Shown here: piece by piece, positions 17,803 through 28,021 of the stretch
Numbering within the stretch: position 1 is the first letter of the stretch
How the letters are laid out: every line of letters begins with the position of its first letter
Assembly (NCBI RefSeq): GCF_020873915.1
Contig: NZ_JAHWGP010000038.1
Coordinates: 1 to 64,000, forward strand
Reading direction: 5' to 3'
DNA: 64,000 bases
Origin: Streptomyces sp. DH5
GTDB taxonomy: Bacteria > Actinomycetota > Actinomycetes > Streptomycetales > Streptomycetaceae
Translations under genes and position numbers: made by a program
Notes under the pieces: model-generated
What the model was told of the DNA's origin: nothing
Databases searched by the model: none
Seen by the model: the letters and a program-made list of their open reading frames with translations, nothing else

Positions 17803-18232
17803 GTCACCCCGCGAGGGGGTTGTCGCTAGTGCGGTCAGGGGTTTCTTGCGATCGTCGTCGAGCTACCAGCACATCAGTCGCTCGGCCGTGATGGCAAAGC
17901 GCCCATTGTCGCTCAACGAACTGACGAGCTCACGTGGTTCCGGAACTTACGGGCGGGGGTGGTGCCGTTCGGCCGGCCGGGCTCGGCAGCGAGTGTCCGA
18001 GCAGGATACGACGCACGTAGATGATCTGTGTGCCGCTCGGGGCAACGCGGGCCCGCCGAACGAGTGACCACGGGGTGAGGGTCCGGTGCGCGGTGCGTAC
18101 CCCGTGGCGGCGCGTGCGCGGAGCGTGCCCGTGAGCCAGTGTCGCGCGGCGCTGTTACGCTGGTAGCCCGTGGACCGGTGGGCGAGAAACCCCGGAACCG
18201 CACCCTCAGACCGCGACCACGGGAGCCCCCTC
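17803..18232. other. Intergenic region between GH15 gene and pyrG
   Basis: No convincing gene is present. The half next to the GH15 gene is relatively AT-rich and should hold its promoter. Closer to pyrG, TGTTACGCT (about 18151-18159) looks like a -10 box about 75 nt before the pyrG start. I saw no riboswitch, and no GGGC-type reiteration leader of the kind that controls pyrG in Bacillus. Confidence 0.5.
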
Positions 18233-19888
<1,656 letters not shown>

Positions 19889-19904
19889 CACACCCGGTTG
19901 TACG

Positions 19905-19954
19905 GTTGCCGGGGTGCGAACCTTCAGGAAGGGGCGCACCCCGGCAACTTTTTT
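19905..19954 (+). terminator. Intrinsic terminator of pyrG
   Basis: A perfect 14-bp stem (GTTGCCGGGGTGCG with its complement at 19935-19948), a 16-nt loop and six T residues. It is the most classical U-tailed terminator in the window and separates pyrG from the Nudix gene 45 nt later. Confidence 0.92.
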
Positions 19955-19999
19955 CACCCAGGCACCGCGCACGAGAGCCGTACGTCGGGAAGGACAGGC

Positions 20000-20626
20000 A
20001 TGACGATCAAGGACGCCCCGGAGGAGTGGGAGATCCGCGGGACGGAGACCCCGTTCACGGGCAACAAGACCTCCGTCCGCACGGACGAGGTGGTCATGCC
20101 CGGCGGCGCCGTGGTCCGCCGCGACTACCAGGTCCACCCCGGGTCCGTGGCCGTCCTCGCCCTCGACGACGCCGACCGGGTCCTGGTGCTGCGCCAGTAC
20201 CGGCACCCGGTGCGCCAGAAGCTGTGGGAGATCCCGGCCGGACTGCTCGACGTGGTCGGCGAGAACCCGCTGCACGCGGCCCAGCGGGAGCTGTACGAGG
20301 AGGCGCACGTCAAGGCGGAGGACTGGCGGGTGCTGACCGACGTCTACACGACGCCCGGCGGCTGCGACGAGGCCGTACGGATCTTCCTGGCGCGCGGGCT
20401 GTCCGAGGCCGAGGGCGACCGTTTCGCCGTCGAGGACGAAGAGGCCGACATGGAGCTCGCCCGCGTTCCCCTCGACGAGCTGGCGCGCGGGGTGCTGGCC
20501 GGGGAGCTGCACAACAACTGTCTGGTGGTGGGTGTTCTCTCGGTCGTAGCCGCGCGGGCCGGTGACGGTCTGGACGCGCTGCGGCCCGCGCAGGCGCCGT
20601 GGCCGGCGAGGCCGTTCGAGGTGTGA
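20000..20626 (+). CDS. Nudix hydrolase, ADP-ribose pyrophosphatase type
   Basis: A 208-residue hydrolase. The segment PAGLLDVVGENPLHAAQRELYEEAHV is a Nudix box in which the usual glycine near the end is replaced by histidine (EEAHV); this seems to be how the Streptomyces family reads, but I could not check it. Upstream are LRQYRHPVRQKLWEIPAG and downstream TTPGGCDEAVRIFLA, both typical of ADP-ribose pyrophosphatases (NudF). It would cleave ADP-ribose to AMP and ribose 5-phosphate. GGAAGGA precedes ATG 20000 by 5-7 nt. It follows pyrG but after a strong terminator, so it has its own promoter or relies on read-through. Confidence 0.88.
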   Translation: MTIKDAPEEWEIRGTETPFTGNKTSVRTDEVVMPGGAVVRRDYQVHPGSVAVLALDDADRVLVLRQYRHPVRQKLWEIPAGLLDVVGENPLHAAQRELYEEAHVKAEDWRVLTDVYTTPGGCDEAVRIFLARGLSEAEGDRFAVEDEEADMELARVPLDELARGVLAGELHNNCLVVGVLSVVAARAGDGLDALRPAQAPWPARPFEV

Positions 20627-20641
20627 GCCGGCGGGTGCGAC

Positions 20642-20684
20642 ACGCCGCGTGGCCGGCCGCTCGACGCGGTCGGCCACGCGGCGT
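20642..20684. terminator. Terminator after the Nudix gene
   Basis: A perfect 14-bp stem (ACGCCGCGTGGCCG and complement) with a 15-nt loop, starting 15 nt after the Nudix stop. No U-run. It isolates the Nudix transcript from the STAND ATPase gene. Confidence 0.75.
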
Positions 20685-20869
20685 TCCGCGTCCCTGGTTC
20701 CACCACCTCGACACCATCAGTCCTACGATCTGTTGATCCGATCGAGGGAGTCTCGCTCCCGGTGCCGCGCTCCTCACGGAACGTCGCAGAGCGTGAACTA
20801 GGCTCTGGAAAACGCCCGATCCGGAAGACCCGGCGGGCCTGCGCGTGCGGTGGGACGGGAGTGTGGCCC

Positions 20870-22963
20870 GTGACGGATCAGGTGGTGGACCCCGACGGTG
20901 TGCGGCTCCTGCGGGACGCTGCTCCGGAAGGTCGATTCCTGGGCCGTACCAGGGAGTTGAAGGAGCTGCGTGCGGACATCGAGCGTGCCGGACTGGACAC
21001 GCTCTCGGGCCGCAAGGCCCCCCGCGCGCGCGTTCTTCTCATCGCGGGCCGGCCCGGATCCGGCCGGACGGCCCTCGCCGAGGAGCTCGTGCGCCAGGTC
21101 GCGGGACGCTACCCCGGCGGGGTACTCCGCGCCCGCCTCAGCGAACCCGACGGCACCCGCGTGCCCGTCGGGCATGCCGCGCGGGAACTGCTCGACACCC
21201 TGGAGACACCCGCCCCGGCCGGAGCCCCCGAGGACGAGCTCGCCGAGGCGCTGCGCACCGCCCTGGCCGAGCGCCGCGCGGTGCTCCTGCTGGACGACGC
21301 GGCGGACGCGGAGCAGGTCGACGCGCTGCTCCCCGACAACCCCGGCTGCCTCGCCGTGGCCGTCTCCTCGGGCCCGCTCACCGGCATCGCCGACGTCCGC
21401 CCCTGCACCCTGGGCGGCCTCGACACCAAGTCCGGGGTGGAACTGCTGTCCCGCCTGACCGGATCGGTGCGCATCACGGTCGACCCCCGGGCCGCCGAGC
21501 GGCTCGCCGAGCAGTGCCAGGGCCTGCCCGCCGCCCTGGTGCTGGCCGGCGGCTGGCTCGCAGCACGGCCCAAGGCCGCCGTCGCCGACCTCGCCAAACA
21601 GCTGCACACGGACCCCGGACGGGACACCGCCGTCACCCGTGTGGGGCGGCTGGTCCACGACTCGCTGCCCACCACCTCCGCCCGGATGCTGCGCCTGCTC
21701 AGCCTCGCCCCGGGGGGCCTGGTCGACCCGCACACCGCCGCCGCGCTCACCGGCTGCCCGGTCGAGGCCGCCCACACCGTCCTGGACGGCTTCGCCGCGC
21801 ATGGTCTGCTGCACTCGGTGGGCTCCGCCCAGCCGCAGTACCGGGTGCCCTGCTGCCTGCACCCGCTGCTGCACGACCTCGCGGCGGAACACGAGAAGCC
21901 CGGCGAGCTCCAGCTGGCCCGCGCCCGCATGCTGGAGCGGACCGTACGCCTGCTCCAGTCGTGCAGGGCGATCACCGAGACCGACAGTCCCCAGGCGCGC
22001 GAGAAGCTCCTCGGCATGCCGCGCGCCCTGCGTTTCCCCAGCCCCCGGGCGGCCGCCGACTGGCTGCGGCTGCGCAGGCCCGCCCTGCTGGCCGCCGCGC
22101 GGCTCGCGGTCGCCGACGGGGAACTGGACACCCTCGCCAGACGCCTGATGTCCCAGCTGGTGCGCGCCATGGCTGCCCACTTCGGCACCCAGGCCGCCGC
22201 GAGCGACCTGTACGACATCCACGGCCTGGTCCTCGACGTCGCCGAGCGCCGCGCGCTGCCCCGGGAGCGGGCGGCGGCCCTGCTCAACCTGGGCGACCTC
22301 GACGCCCACACCGGGCGCACGGCGGACGCCCTGACACGCTACCGGGCCGCGCTGGACGCCGGACGCGAGGCGAACGACCCGTACGCGACCGGCCGCGCGA
22401 TGGAATCCGTAGGCGGCGCGCACCTGGAACTGGGGGACTTCGACCGGGCCGCCGACTGGTTCGGACGGGCCCTGGCCGAGCGGCTGGCCAGGGGCGAGCG
22501 CGCGGAGGCCGCCCGGCTCCACGGCCGGATCGGGGCCGCCCACACCTACGCCGGCCGCTACGGCGAGGCCCTGCGCAACTGGCGCGCGGCGGTCGCCGGG
22601 CACCGGAGGCTGGGCGACGTGGCCGCCCAGGCGCGGGCCCTGAGCGAACTGGCCCGGGTGCAGGAGTACGCGGGCCGGCTCGACGAGTCGCTGCGCACCT
22701 GCCACGAGGCCGTCGAGTGGGCGCGCCGGGCCGAGGACACCCGCTTGCTGGCCGCGCTGCACCTGCGGCTCGCCGACTCCTTCGAGCACCTCGGCGACGC
22801 CGCGTCCGCCGCGCTGCACCGGGGTACGGCCGAGCGGATGCTGGCCGAAGAGGGCCCGGAGGAGGGTCCTGAGGAGGACCCGGCAAAGGACCCGGAGAAG
22901 GACTCCGCACCGGAACACGGCGCTAACGCCTGCGAAATCCGTAGCGCATCCGCTGAAGATTGA
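20870..22963 (+). CDS. STAND/NB-ARC-like ATPase with C-terminal TPR repeats, altered Walker A
   Basis: A 697-residue AfsR/NB-ARC-like signalling ATPase without an N-terminal DNA-binding domain. Residues 60-67 are GRPGSGRT, a Walker A loop in which the essential lysine is arginine; Walker B is RAVLLLDDAAD; the STAND helical part contains LPAALVLAGGWLA, the plant NB-ARC GLPLA equivalent. From about residue 460 to 650 there are TPR units such as AALLNLGDLDAHTGRTADALTRYRAAL and MESVGGAHLELGDFDRAADWFGRAL. The last 35 residues are acidic EGPEEDP-type repeats. GTG 20870 has GGGACGGGAG ending 8 nt upstream; longer in-frame starts lack a site. It precedes ald by 144 bp. A regulatory scaffold role is inferred. 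Confidence 0.85.
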   Translation: MTDQVVDPDGVRLLRDAAPEGRFLGRTRELKELRADIERAGLDTLSGRKAPRARVLLIAGRPGSGRTALAEELVRQVAGRYPGGVLRARLSEPDGTRVPVGHAARELLDTLETPAPAGAPEDELAEALRTALAERRAVLLLDDAADAEQVDALLPDNPGCLAVAVSSGPLTGIADVRPCTLGGLDTKSGVELLSRLTGSVRITVDPRAAERLAEQCQGLPAALVLAGGWLAARPKAAVADLAKQLHTDPGRDTAVTRVGRLVHDSLPTTSARMLRLLSLAPGGLVDPHTAAALTGCPVEAAHTVLDGFAAHGLLHSVGSAQPQYRVPCCLHPLLHDLAAEHEKPGELQLARARMLERTVRLLQSCRAITETDSPQAREKLLGMPRALRFPSPRAAADWLRLRRPALLAAARLAVADGELDTLARRLMSQLVRAMAAHFGTQAAASDLYDIHGLVLDVAERRALPRERAAALLNLGDLDAHTGRTADALTRYRAALDAGREANDPYATGRAMESVGGAHLELGDFDRAADWFGRALAERLARGERAEAARLHGRIGAAHTYAGRYGEALRNWRAAVAGHRRLGDVAAQARALSELARVQEYAGRLDESLRTCHEAVEWARRAEDTRLLAALHLRLADSFEHLGDAASAALHRGTAERMLAEEGPEEGPEEDPAKDPEKDSAPEHGANACEIRSASAED

Positions 22964-23107
22964 AGCAATGGAAGGCTAGACAGCGGGAACACCTTCATTA
23001 AACTGGCTCTGCCGCACCATCTTCTGCGGTCTCTCCCGGTGTGCCCCCGTGTGCCCGGGTATGTGTAGTGATACCCCCTACCCTCTGAGCCAAGGACCGT
23101 GATCCAC

Positions 23108-24223
23108 GTGAAGGTCGGCATCCCCCGCGAGGTCAAGAACAACGAGTTCCGGGTGGCCATCACCCCCGCCGGCGTGCACGAGCTCGTGCGCCATGGTCAC
23201 CAGGTCGTCATCGAGCGCGGCGCCGGCGTCGGCTCCTCGATCCCGGACGGCGAGTACACCGCCGCGGGCGGGCAGATCCTGGACACGGCCGACGAGGTCT
23301 GGGCCGCCGCCGACCTGCTGCTGAAGGTCAAGGAGCCCGTCGCGGAGGAGTACCACCGCCTGCGCAAGGACCAGACCCTCTTCACCTACCTGCACCTGGC
23401 CGCGTCCCGGGAGTGCACGGACGCCCTCCTGGAGTCCGGTACCACCGCCATCGCCTACGAGACCGTCGAACTGCCCAACCGCGCGCTGCCGCTGCTCGCC
23501 CCGATGTCCGAGGTCGCGGGCCGGCTCTCCACCCAGGTCGGCGCCTACCACCTGATGCGCGCCCACGGCGGCCGGGGTGTGCTCCCCGGCGGTGTCCCGG
23601 GAGTGCTGGCAGGCCGGGCCGTCGTCATCGGCGGCGGTGTCTCCGGCTGGAACGCCGCGCAGATCGCCATCGGCATGGGCTTCCACGTGACCCTGCTCGA
23701 CAAGGACATCAACAAGCTCAAGGAGGCCGACAAGGTCTTCGGCACGAGGATCCAGACCGTCGTCTCCAACGCCTTCGAGCTGGAGAAGGCCTGCCTGGAG
23801 GCCGACCTGGTGATCGGCGCGGTGCTGGTCCCGGGCGCCAAGGCCCCCAAGCTGGTCACCAACGAGCTGGTCTCGCGGATGAAGGCGGGAAGTGTCCTTG
23901 TCGACATCGCGATCGACCAGGGCGGCTGCTTCGAGGACTCCCACCCCACGACGCACGCCGAGCCGACGTTCAAGGTCCACGAGTCGGTCTTCTACTGCGT
24001 CGCCAACATGCCCGGCGCGGTGCCCAACACCTCGACCTACGCGCTGACCAACGCCACGCTGCCGTACATCGTCGAAGTCGCCAACCGTGGCTGGGCGGAC
24101 GCGCTGCGCCGCGACCCCGCGCTCGCCAAGGGTCTCAACACGCATGACGGCAAGGTCGTTTACCGCGAGGTCGCCGAGGCGCACGGCCTGGAGCACGTCG
24201 AACCGGCCTCGCTGCTCGGCTGA
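23108..24223 (+). CDS. ald: L-alanine dehydrogenase
   Basis: A 371-residue enzyme, the standard length, oxidising L-alanine to pyruvate and ammonium with NAD. Motifs are MKVGIPREVKNNEFRVA at the start, LLLKVKEP with the substrate lysine, LFTYLHLAAS with the catalytic histidine, GRAVVIGGGVSGWNAAQIA for NAD, and VDIAIDQGGCFEDSHPTTH. GTG 23108 was chosen because AAGGA lies 11 nt upstream and homologues start MKVGIPREV; GTG 23099 would leave only 2 nt to the same site. It is followed by a clear hairpin terminator. Confidence 0.95.
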   Translation: MKVGIPREVKNNEFRVAITPAGVHELVRHGHQVVIERGAGVGSSIPDGEYTAAGGQILDTADEVWAAADLLLKVKEPVAEEYHRLRKDQTLFTYLHLAASRECTDALLESGTTAIAYETVELPNRALPLLAPMSEVAGRLSTQVGAYHLMRAHGGRGVLPGGVPGVLAGRAVVIGGGVSGWNAAQIAIGMGFHVTLLDKDINKLKEADKVFGTRIQTVVSNAFELEKACLEADLVIGAVLVPGAKAPKLVTNELVSRMKAGSVLVDIAIDQGGCFEDSHPTTHAEPTFKVHESVFYCVANMPGAVPNTSTYALTNATLPYIVEVANRGWADALRRDPALAKGLNTHDGKVVYREVAEAHGLEHVEPASLLG

Positions 24224-24300
24224 CCCGCCGGGACGGTAAGTCGACCAAGTCACCCACCCGCAAAGGCGACACGTCAACTCGGATCGTCAACGCCACGCGC

Positions 24301-24333
24301 CCGGCCGGACCTTGTCCCACGAGGTCCGGCCGG
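24301..24333 (+). terminator. Terminator of ald
   Basis: A perfect 12-bp stem (CCGGCCGGACCT and complement) with a 9-nt loop, about 78 nt after the ald stop. Confidence 0.75.
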
Positions 24334-24593
24334 ATGTGTGTATGGTCACTTCCTGATTCCTGCACAACTCGCCTCGAACGTAACCCTTGTACCGATTCGC
24401 ACACCCGTGAAACCTGCCGTGCGACGGCCGTACACCCTTGACAGAGGGATGTTTCGTCACCGACACATCGGGTCGGGTCCGGCGGATTGTGTTGCTGCGG
24501 ACGGCCGACACGCCATAGAGTCGCCAAACGTCGGCATGGTGCCACGCTGACCTGTCTAGAAGTTTCCTGGTCACCAAGGAGGTAAGACGACTT
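24334..24593 (+). promoter_or_regulatory. Promoter region of the parA-scpAB operon
   Basis: The gap between the ald terminator and the ParA gene is AT-richer than its surroundings. It holds TTGACA at 24438-24443 without a good partner, and a better pair, TTGCTG (24492-24497) and TAGAGT (24516-24521) with an 18-nt spacer, about 70 nt before the start codon. AAGGAGG at 24576-24582 is the strongest Shine-Dalgarno in the window. No parS-like GTTTCACGTGAAAC was seen. Confidence 0.5.
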
Positions 24594-25772
24594 GTGAATG
24601 AGTCGACATTTACTCCCGGGGGTGGTCACCCAGGAATGCCTGCGCCGGACCAGGAGCCCGCGGGATTCGCTGCTGTCGGCTCCGTCGCTGTGCGCACCTT
24701 CGCAGCCCACCGGAGTCACCGGACTCCAGGGGCGACTCACCCAGCACACCAGAGCATGGATGGCCATCACGTGAACGCCATGGCCGGCGACGGAAGTGGC
24801 GCGCCCCACAACCAGCTCGCCGACTACGACGAACTGCCCGAGGGGCACTTCTACGACCCCGACGCCGAGTACGAGCCCGATCCGGAGTACGCGGCCACGC
24901 TCGCGCCCGACGCGGCGCGCCAGCGTCGTGAGCGCGTCGGTCCGACCGGGCGCCCGCTGCCGTACTTCCCGATCCCGGGCCCGCTGACCGATCACGGACC
25001 CGCGAAGATCATCGCGATGTGCAACCAGAAGGGCGGCGTCGGCAAGACCACGTCGACCATCAACCTGGGTGCCGCGCTCGCGGAGTACGGACGCCGGGTG
25101 CTGCTCGTCGACTTCGACCCGCAGGGCGCGCTGTCGGTGGGACTCGGCGTCAACCCGATGGAACTCGACCTCACCGTCTACAACCTGCTCATGGAGCGGG
25201 GCATGGCGGCCGACGAGGTGCTGCTGAAGACCGCGGTCCCCAACATGGACCTGCTGCCCAGCAACATCGACCTGTCGGCGGCCGAGGTGCAGCTGGTGAG
25301 CGAGGTCGCCCGCGAGTCCACGCTGCAGCGGGCACTGAAGCCGCTGATGGACGACTACGACTACATCGTGATCGACTGTCAGCCCTCGCTGGGCCTGCTC
25401 ACCGTCAACGCGCTGACCGCCGCGCACAAGGTGATCGTGCCGCTGGAGTGCGAGTTCTTCGCGCTGCGCGGTGTGGCACTGCTGACCGAGACCATCGAGA
25501 AGGTCCAGGAGCGGCTCAACCCCGACCTGGAGCTCGACGGCATCCTCGCCACCATGTACGACTCGCGCACGGTGCACAGCCGTGAGGTGCTCGCGCGGGT
25601 GGTGGAGGCGTTCGACGACCACGTCTACCACACGGTCATCGGCCGCACGGTCCGCTTCCCGGAGACCACGGTCGCCGGTGAGCCCATCACCACGTACGCG
25701 TCCAACTCCGTCGGTGCCGCCGCCTACCGCCAGCTCGCCAGGGAGGTGCTCGCCCGGTGTCACGCCGAGTGA
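24594..25772 (+). CDS. ParA family ATPase with disordered N-terminal extension
   Basis: A 392-residue ParA/Soj-type ATPase. About 140 N-terminal residues are low-complexity and acidic; the ATPase core follows with the deviant Walker A CNQKGGVGKTTSTINLGAAL, the signature VLLVDFDPQG, YDYIVIDCQPSLGLLT, and VIGRTVRFPETTVAGEPI. Such proteins position chromosomes, plasmids or other cargo. It is not the oriC-linked parAB pair: the downstream gene is a ribbon-helix-helix-like protein followed by the condensin genes scpA and scpB, so a role in chromosome organisation or segregation is likely. GTG start with AAGGAGG 11 nt upstream. Confidence 0.92.
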   Translation: MNESTFTPGGGHPGMPAPDQEPAGFAAVGSVAVRTFAAHRSHRTPGATHPAHQSMDGHHVNAMAGDGSGAPHNQLADYDELPEGHFYDPDAEYEPDPEYAATLAPDAARQRRERVGPTGRPLPYFPIPGPLTDHGPAKIIAMCNQKGGVGKTTSTINLGAALAEYGRRVLLVDFDPQGALSVGLGVNPMELDLTVYNLLMERGMAADEVLLKTAVPNMDLLPSNIDLSAAEVQLVSEVARESTLQRALKPLMDDYDYIVIDCQPSLGLLTVNALTAAHKVIVPLECEFFALRGVALLTETIEKVQERLNPDLELDGILATMYDSRTVHSREVLARVVEAFDDHVYHTVIGRTVRFPETTVAGEPITTYASNSVGAAAYRQLAREVLARCHAE

Positions 25773-26299
25773 GTCTGCCGGGGGCCGACGAACTCTTCCG
25801 TACGACAGGGGGGATGGCGCTCCAGGCGTCCAGTCCCCGGCGCACGGGCGGCGACGCCCGCGTTCCCGCTCCCGCGGGGGAGGGCGACGCCGCGGCCGGG
25901 CAGGAGGACGCGCCGCAGTCGGTGCCCGCGCAGGGCGGCGAGGGCGCGGAGCACGTCGCGGCGGACGCGGAGCACGACGGGGCCGGGGAGTCCCGCAGCC
26001 GCGGTGCGGCGGGTTCCGGGCGGCGTCCGGCGGCGCAGGAGGGCACGGCCCCGCGCAAGCGGGGGAGAGCGGCGGCGCGGCGGCCCAGCGGCCGTGAGCG
26101 GCACGACGAGAAGATCACCGTGTACGTGTCCGCCGAGGAGCTGATGGACCTCGAACACGCGCGGCTCGTCCTGCGCGGCGAGCACGGCCTCGCCGTCGAC
26201 CGCGGTCGCATCGTCCGCGAGGCGGTGGCGGTGGTCCTCGCGGACCTGGAGAGCCGTGGGGACGCCAGCATCCTCGTACGCCGTCTGCGCGGGCGGTAG
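25757..26299 (+). CDS. Putative ribbon-helix-helix DNA-binding partner of the ParA protein
   Basis: A 180-residue basic protein. The first ~110 residues are disordered (Pro, Gly, Glu, Arg rich, with RKRGRAAARRPSGRER). The C-terminal ~65 residues read DEKITVYVSAEELMDLEHA, a strand and helix, then a second helix DRGRIVREAVAVVLADLE, the pattern of ribbon-helix-helix (CopG/ParG-like) domains. It overlaps the ParA gene by 16 bp with GGGAGG 10 nt before GTG 25757; GTG 25769, overlapping the stop codon, is an alternative. In ParA systems the small downstream gene is usually the centromere-binding partner; that role here is inferred. Confidence 0.72.
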   Translation: MSRRVSLPGADELFRTTGGMALQASSPRRTGGDARVPAPAGEGDAAAGQEDAPQSVPAQGGEGAEHVAADAEHDGAGESRSRGAAGSGRRPAAQEGTAPRKRGRAAARRPSGRERHDEKITVYVSAEELMDLEHARLVLRGEHGLAVDRGRIVREAVAVVLADLESRGDASILVRRLRGR

Positions 26300-26317
26300 C
26301 GGTAGCCTGCGGAGGCC

Positions 26318-28021
26318 ATGACCTCGAACGACGCACCCGCCTCCGGCGGCCGGCCACCCCGCCGCCGCACCCTGGGCCGGGGCCCGGCGACCGCCCCGGG
26401 CGGGCCGGGCGCAGCCCGGCCGGGGGACGGGACGTCCGTACCCGAGGACCCGGGCCCGGACGGCACGAGCCCCGAGCACACGGTGCCGGCCGGGCCGCCC
26501 GGACAGCCGGGGCGTGCGGTCACCTCCGTACCCCGCACCGCACACACGCCGCTGGACGGCAGCCCCGGGGAGACCGGCGAGCCGGTGACGGGGCCGCGGG
26601 ACACTCTTCCCGAGCCCGGCGCCTCAGCCGCGCCCACGGCGGTGCCGCGGCACCCGTCCGGGAGCGCCGACGACGGGGTGAGGGGGCGCGGGGAGCCTGT
26701 CCCGGCGGACGCCACGACGACGCCGGGGGTCGCTCCCGGCGTGGACGACGTGCTCGGTCATGCGGAGGGCCTCTCGCCGGAGGACTCGCCGGAGGGGGTC
26801 GGGACGGCCCCGGCCGACGGGACGGTGACGCCGGGGGTCGCGCCCGGTGTGGACGTGTTCGGCCGGGCGGAGGGCCTGTCGCCGGAGGACTCGCCGGAGG
26901 GGGTCGGGACGGCCCCGGCCGACGGGACGGTGACGCCGGGGGTCGCGCCCGGTGTGGACGTGTTCGGCCGGGCGGAGGGCCTGTCGCCGGAGGCGGACGG
27001 GACGGCCGTGACGCGGCAGGGGCCGCCCGTGGAAGGCGGTACGCGTCGCTCGGCGGGCCCGGCGTCCGTGCGGAGTGGTGAGGCTGGGAACACCGCCGTG
27101 CCGTCGGCGGGGCCGGGTCCCGGTGCCGTGACCGGGGAGCCGCCGCGCCCGCCGCAGGGGCCGGAGTCCTCCACAGCGGCGCCGGCGCCGGGGGAGGCCC
27201 CCGCCGAGGAGGGGGACGGGCGGTTCAAGGTCCGGCTGGCGAACTTCGAGGGGCCGTTCGACCTGCTGCTGCAGCTGATCGCCAAGCACAAGCTGGACGT
27301 CACCGAGGTCGCGCTGTCGAAGGTGACCGACGAGTTCATGGCGTATATCCGGGCCCTCGGGCCGGACTGGGACCTGGACGAGACGACGGAGTTCCTGGTG
27401 GTGGCGGCCACGCTGCTCGACCTCAAGGCGGCCCGGCTGCTGCCCGCCGCCGAGGTGGAGGACGAGGGCGACCTGGCCCTGCTGGAGGCCCGCGACCTGC
27501 TGTTCGCCCGGCTGCTGCAGTACCGCGCGTACAAGCGGATCGCCGAGATCTTCGACCGGCGGCTCGACGACGAGGCCCTGCGGTACCCCCGTACCGTCGG
27601 ACTCGAGCCGCAGCACGCCGAGCTGCTGCCCGAGGTGGTCATCGGCATCGGCGCCGAGGGCTTCGCCCGGCTCGCCGTCAAGGCGATGCAGCCCAGACCC
27701 AGGCCGCAGGTGTACGTCGACCACGTCCACGCACCGCTGGTCAGCGTGCAGGAGCAGGCGGGGATCGTCGTCGCGCGGCTCAAGGAAATGGGCGAGGCGA
27801 GCTTCCGGGCGCTCGTCGAGGACACGGACGACACGCTGACCGTCGTGGCGCGGTTCCTCGCCCTGCTGGAGCTGTACCGCGAGAAGGCGGTCGTTCTCGA
27901 CCAGGAGACCGCGCTCGGTGAACTGACCGTGCGCTGGACCGGCGGGGACGGGGATGCGGTGCCGGTGGTCACCGACGAGTTCGACCGGCCCCCCGAGCAG
28001 CCCGAGGAGGAGAAGACTTGA
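26318..28021 (+). CDS. scpA: Segregation and condensation protein A with long disordered N-terminus
   Basis: A 567-residue protein about twice the usual ScpA length. Residues 1 to about 300 are proline, glycine and acid rich and contain a 35-residue tandem repeat. The ScpA kleisin domain starts at about FKVRLANFEGPFDLLLQLIAKHKLDVTEVALSKVTDEF and ends with the winged-helix part RFLALLELYREKAVVLDQ. ScpA bridges SMC heads in the condensin complex with ScpB. GGAGG lies only 2 nt before ATG 26318, which is short; a start further into the disordered region cannot be excluded. It overlaps scpB by 4 bp. Confidence 0.92.
   Translation: MTSNDAPASGGRPPRRRTLGRGPATAPGGPGAARPGDGTSVPEDPGPDGTSPEHTVPAGPPGQPGRAVTSVPRTAHTPLDGSPGETGEPVTGPRDTLPEPGASAAPTAVPRHPSGSADDGVRGRGEPVPADATTTPGVAPGVDDVLGHAEGLSPEDSPEGVGTAPADGTVTPGVAPGVDVFGRAEGLSPEDSPEGVGTAPADGTVTPGVAPGVDVFGRAEGLSPEADGTAVTRQGPPVEGGTRRSAGPASVRSGEAGNTAVPSAGPGPGAVTGEPPRPPQGPESSTAAPAPGEAPAEEGDGRFKVRLANFEGPFDLLLQLIAKHKLDVTEVALSKVTDEFMAYIRALGPDWDLDETTEFLVVAATLLDLKAARLLPAAEVEDEGDLALLEARDLLFARLLQYRAYKRIAEIFDRRLDDEALRYPRTVGLEPQHAELLPEVVIGIGAEGFARLAVKAMQPRPRPQVYVDHVHAPLVSVQEQAGIVVARLKEMGEASFRALVEDTDDTLTVVARFLALLELYREKAVVLDQETALGELTVRWTGGDGDAVPVVTDEFDRPPEQPEEEKT
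26720..26992 (+). repeat. 105-bp tandem repeat in scpA
   Basis: About 2.6 copies of a unit encoding TPGVAPGVDVFGRAEGLSPE plus DSPEGVGTAPADGTV. The first unit (26720-26827, 108 bp) is diverged in its first half; the second (26828-26932, 105 bp) and the partial third (26933-26992) are essentially identical. The repeats fall in the disordered N-terminal part of ScpA. Confidence 0.88.

Noticed and set aside
24224-24593. parS sites near the ParA gene
   Set aside because: No sequence near GTTTCACGTGAAAC was found; only isolated CACGTG words appear.
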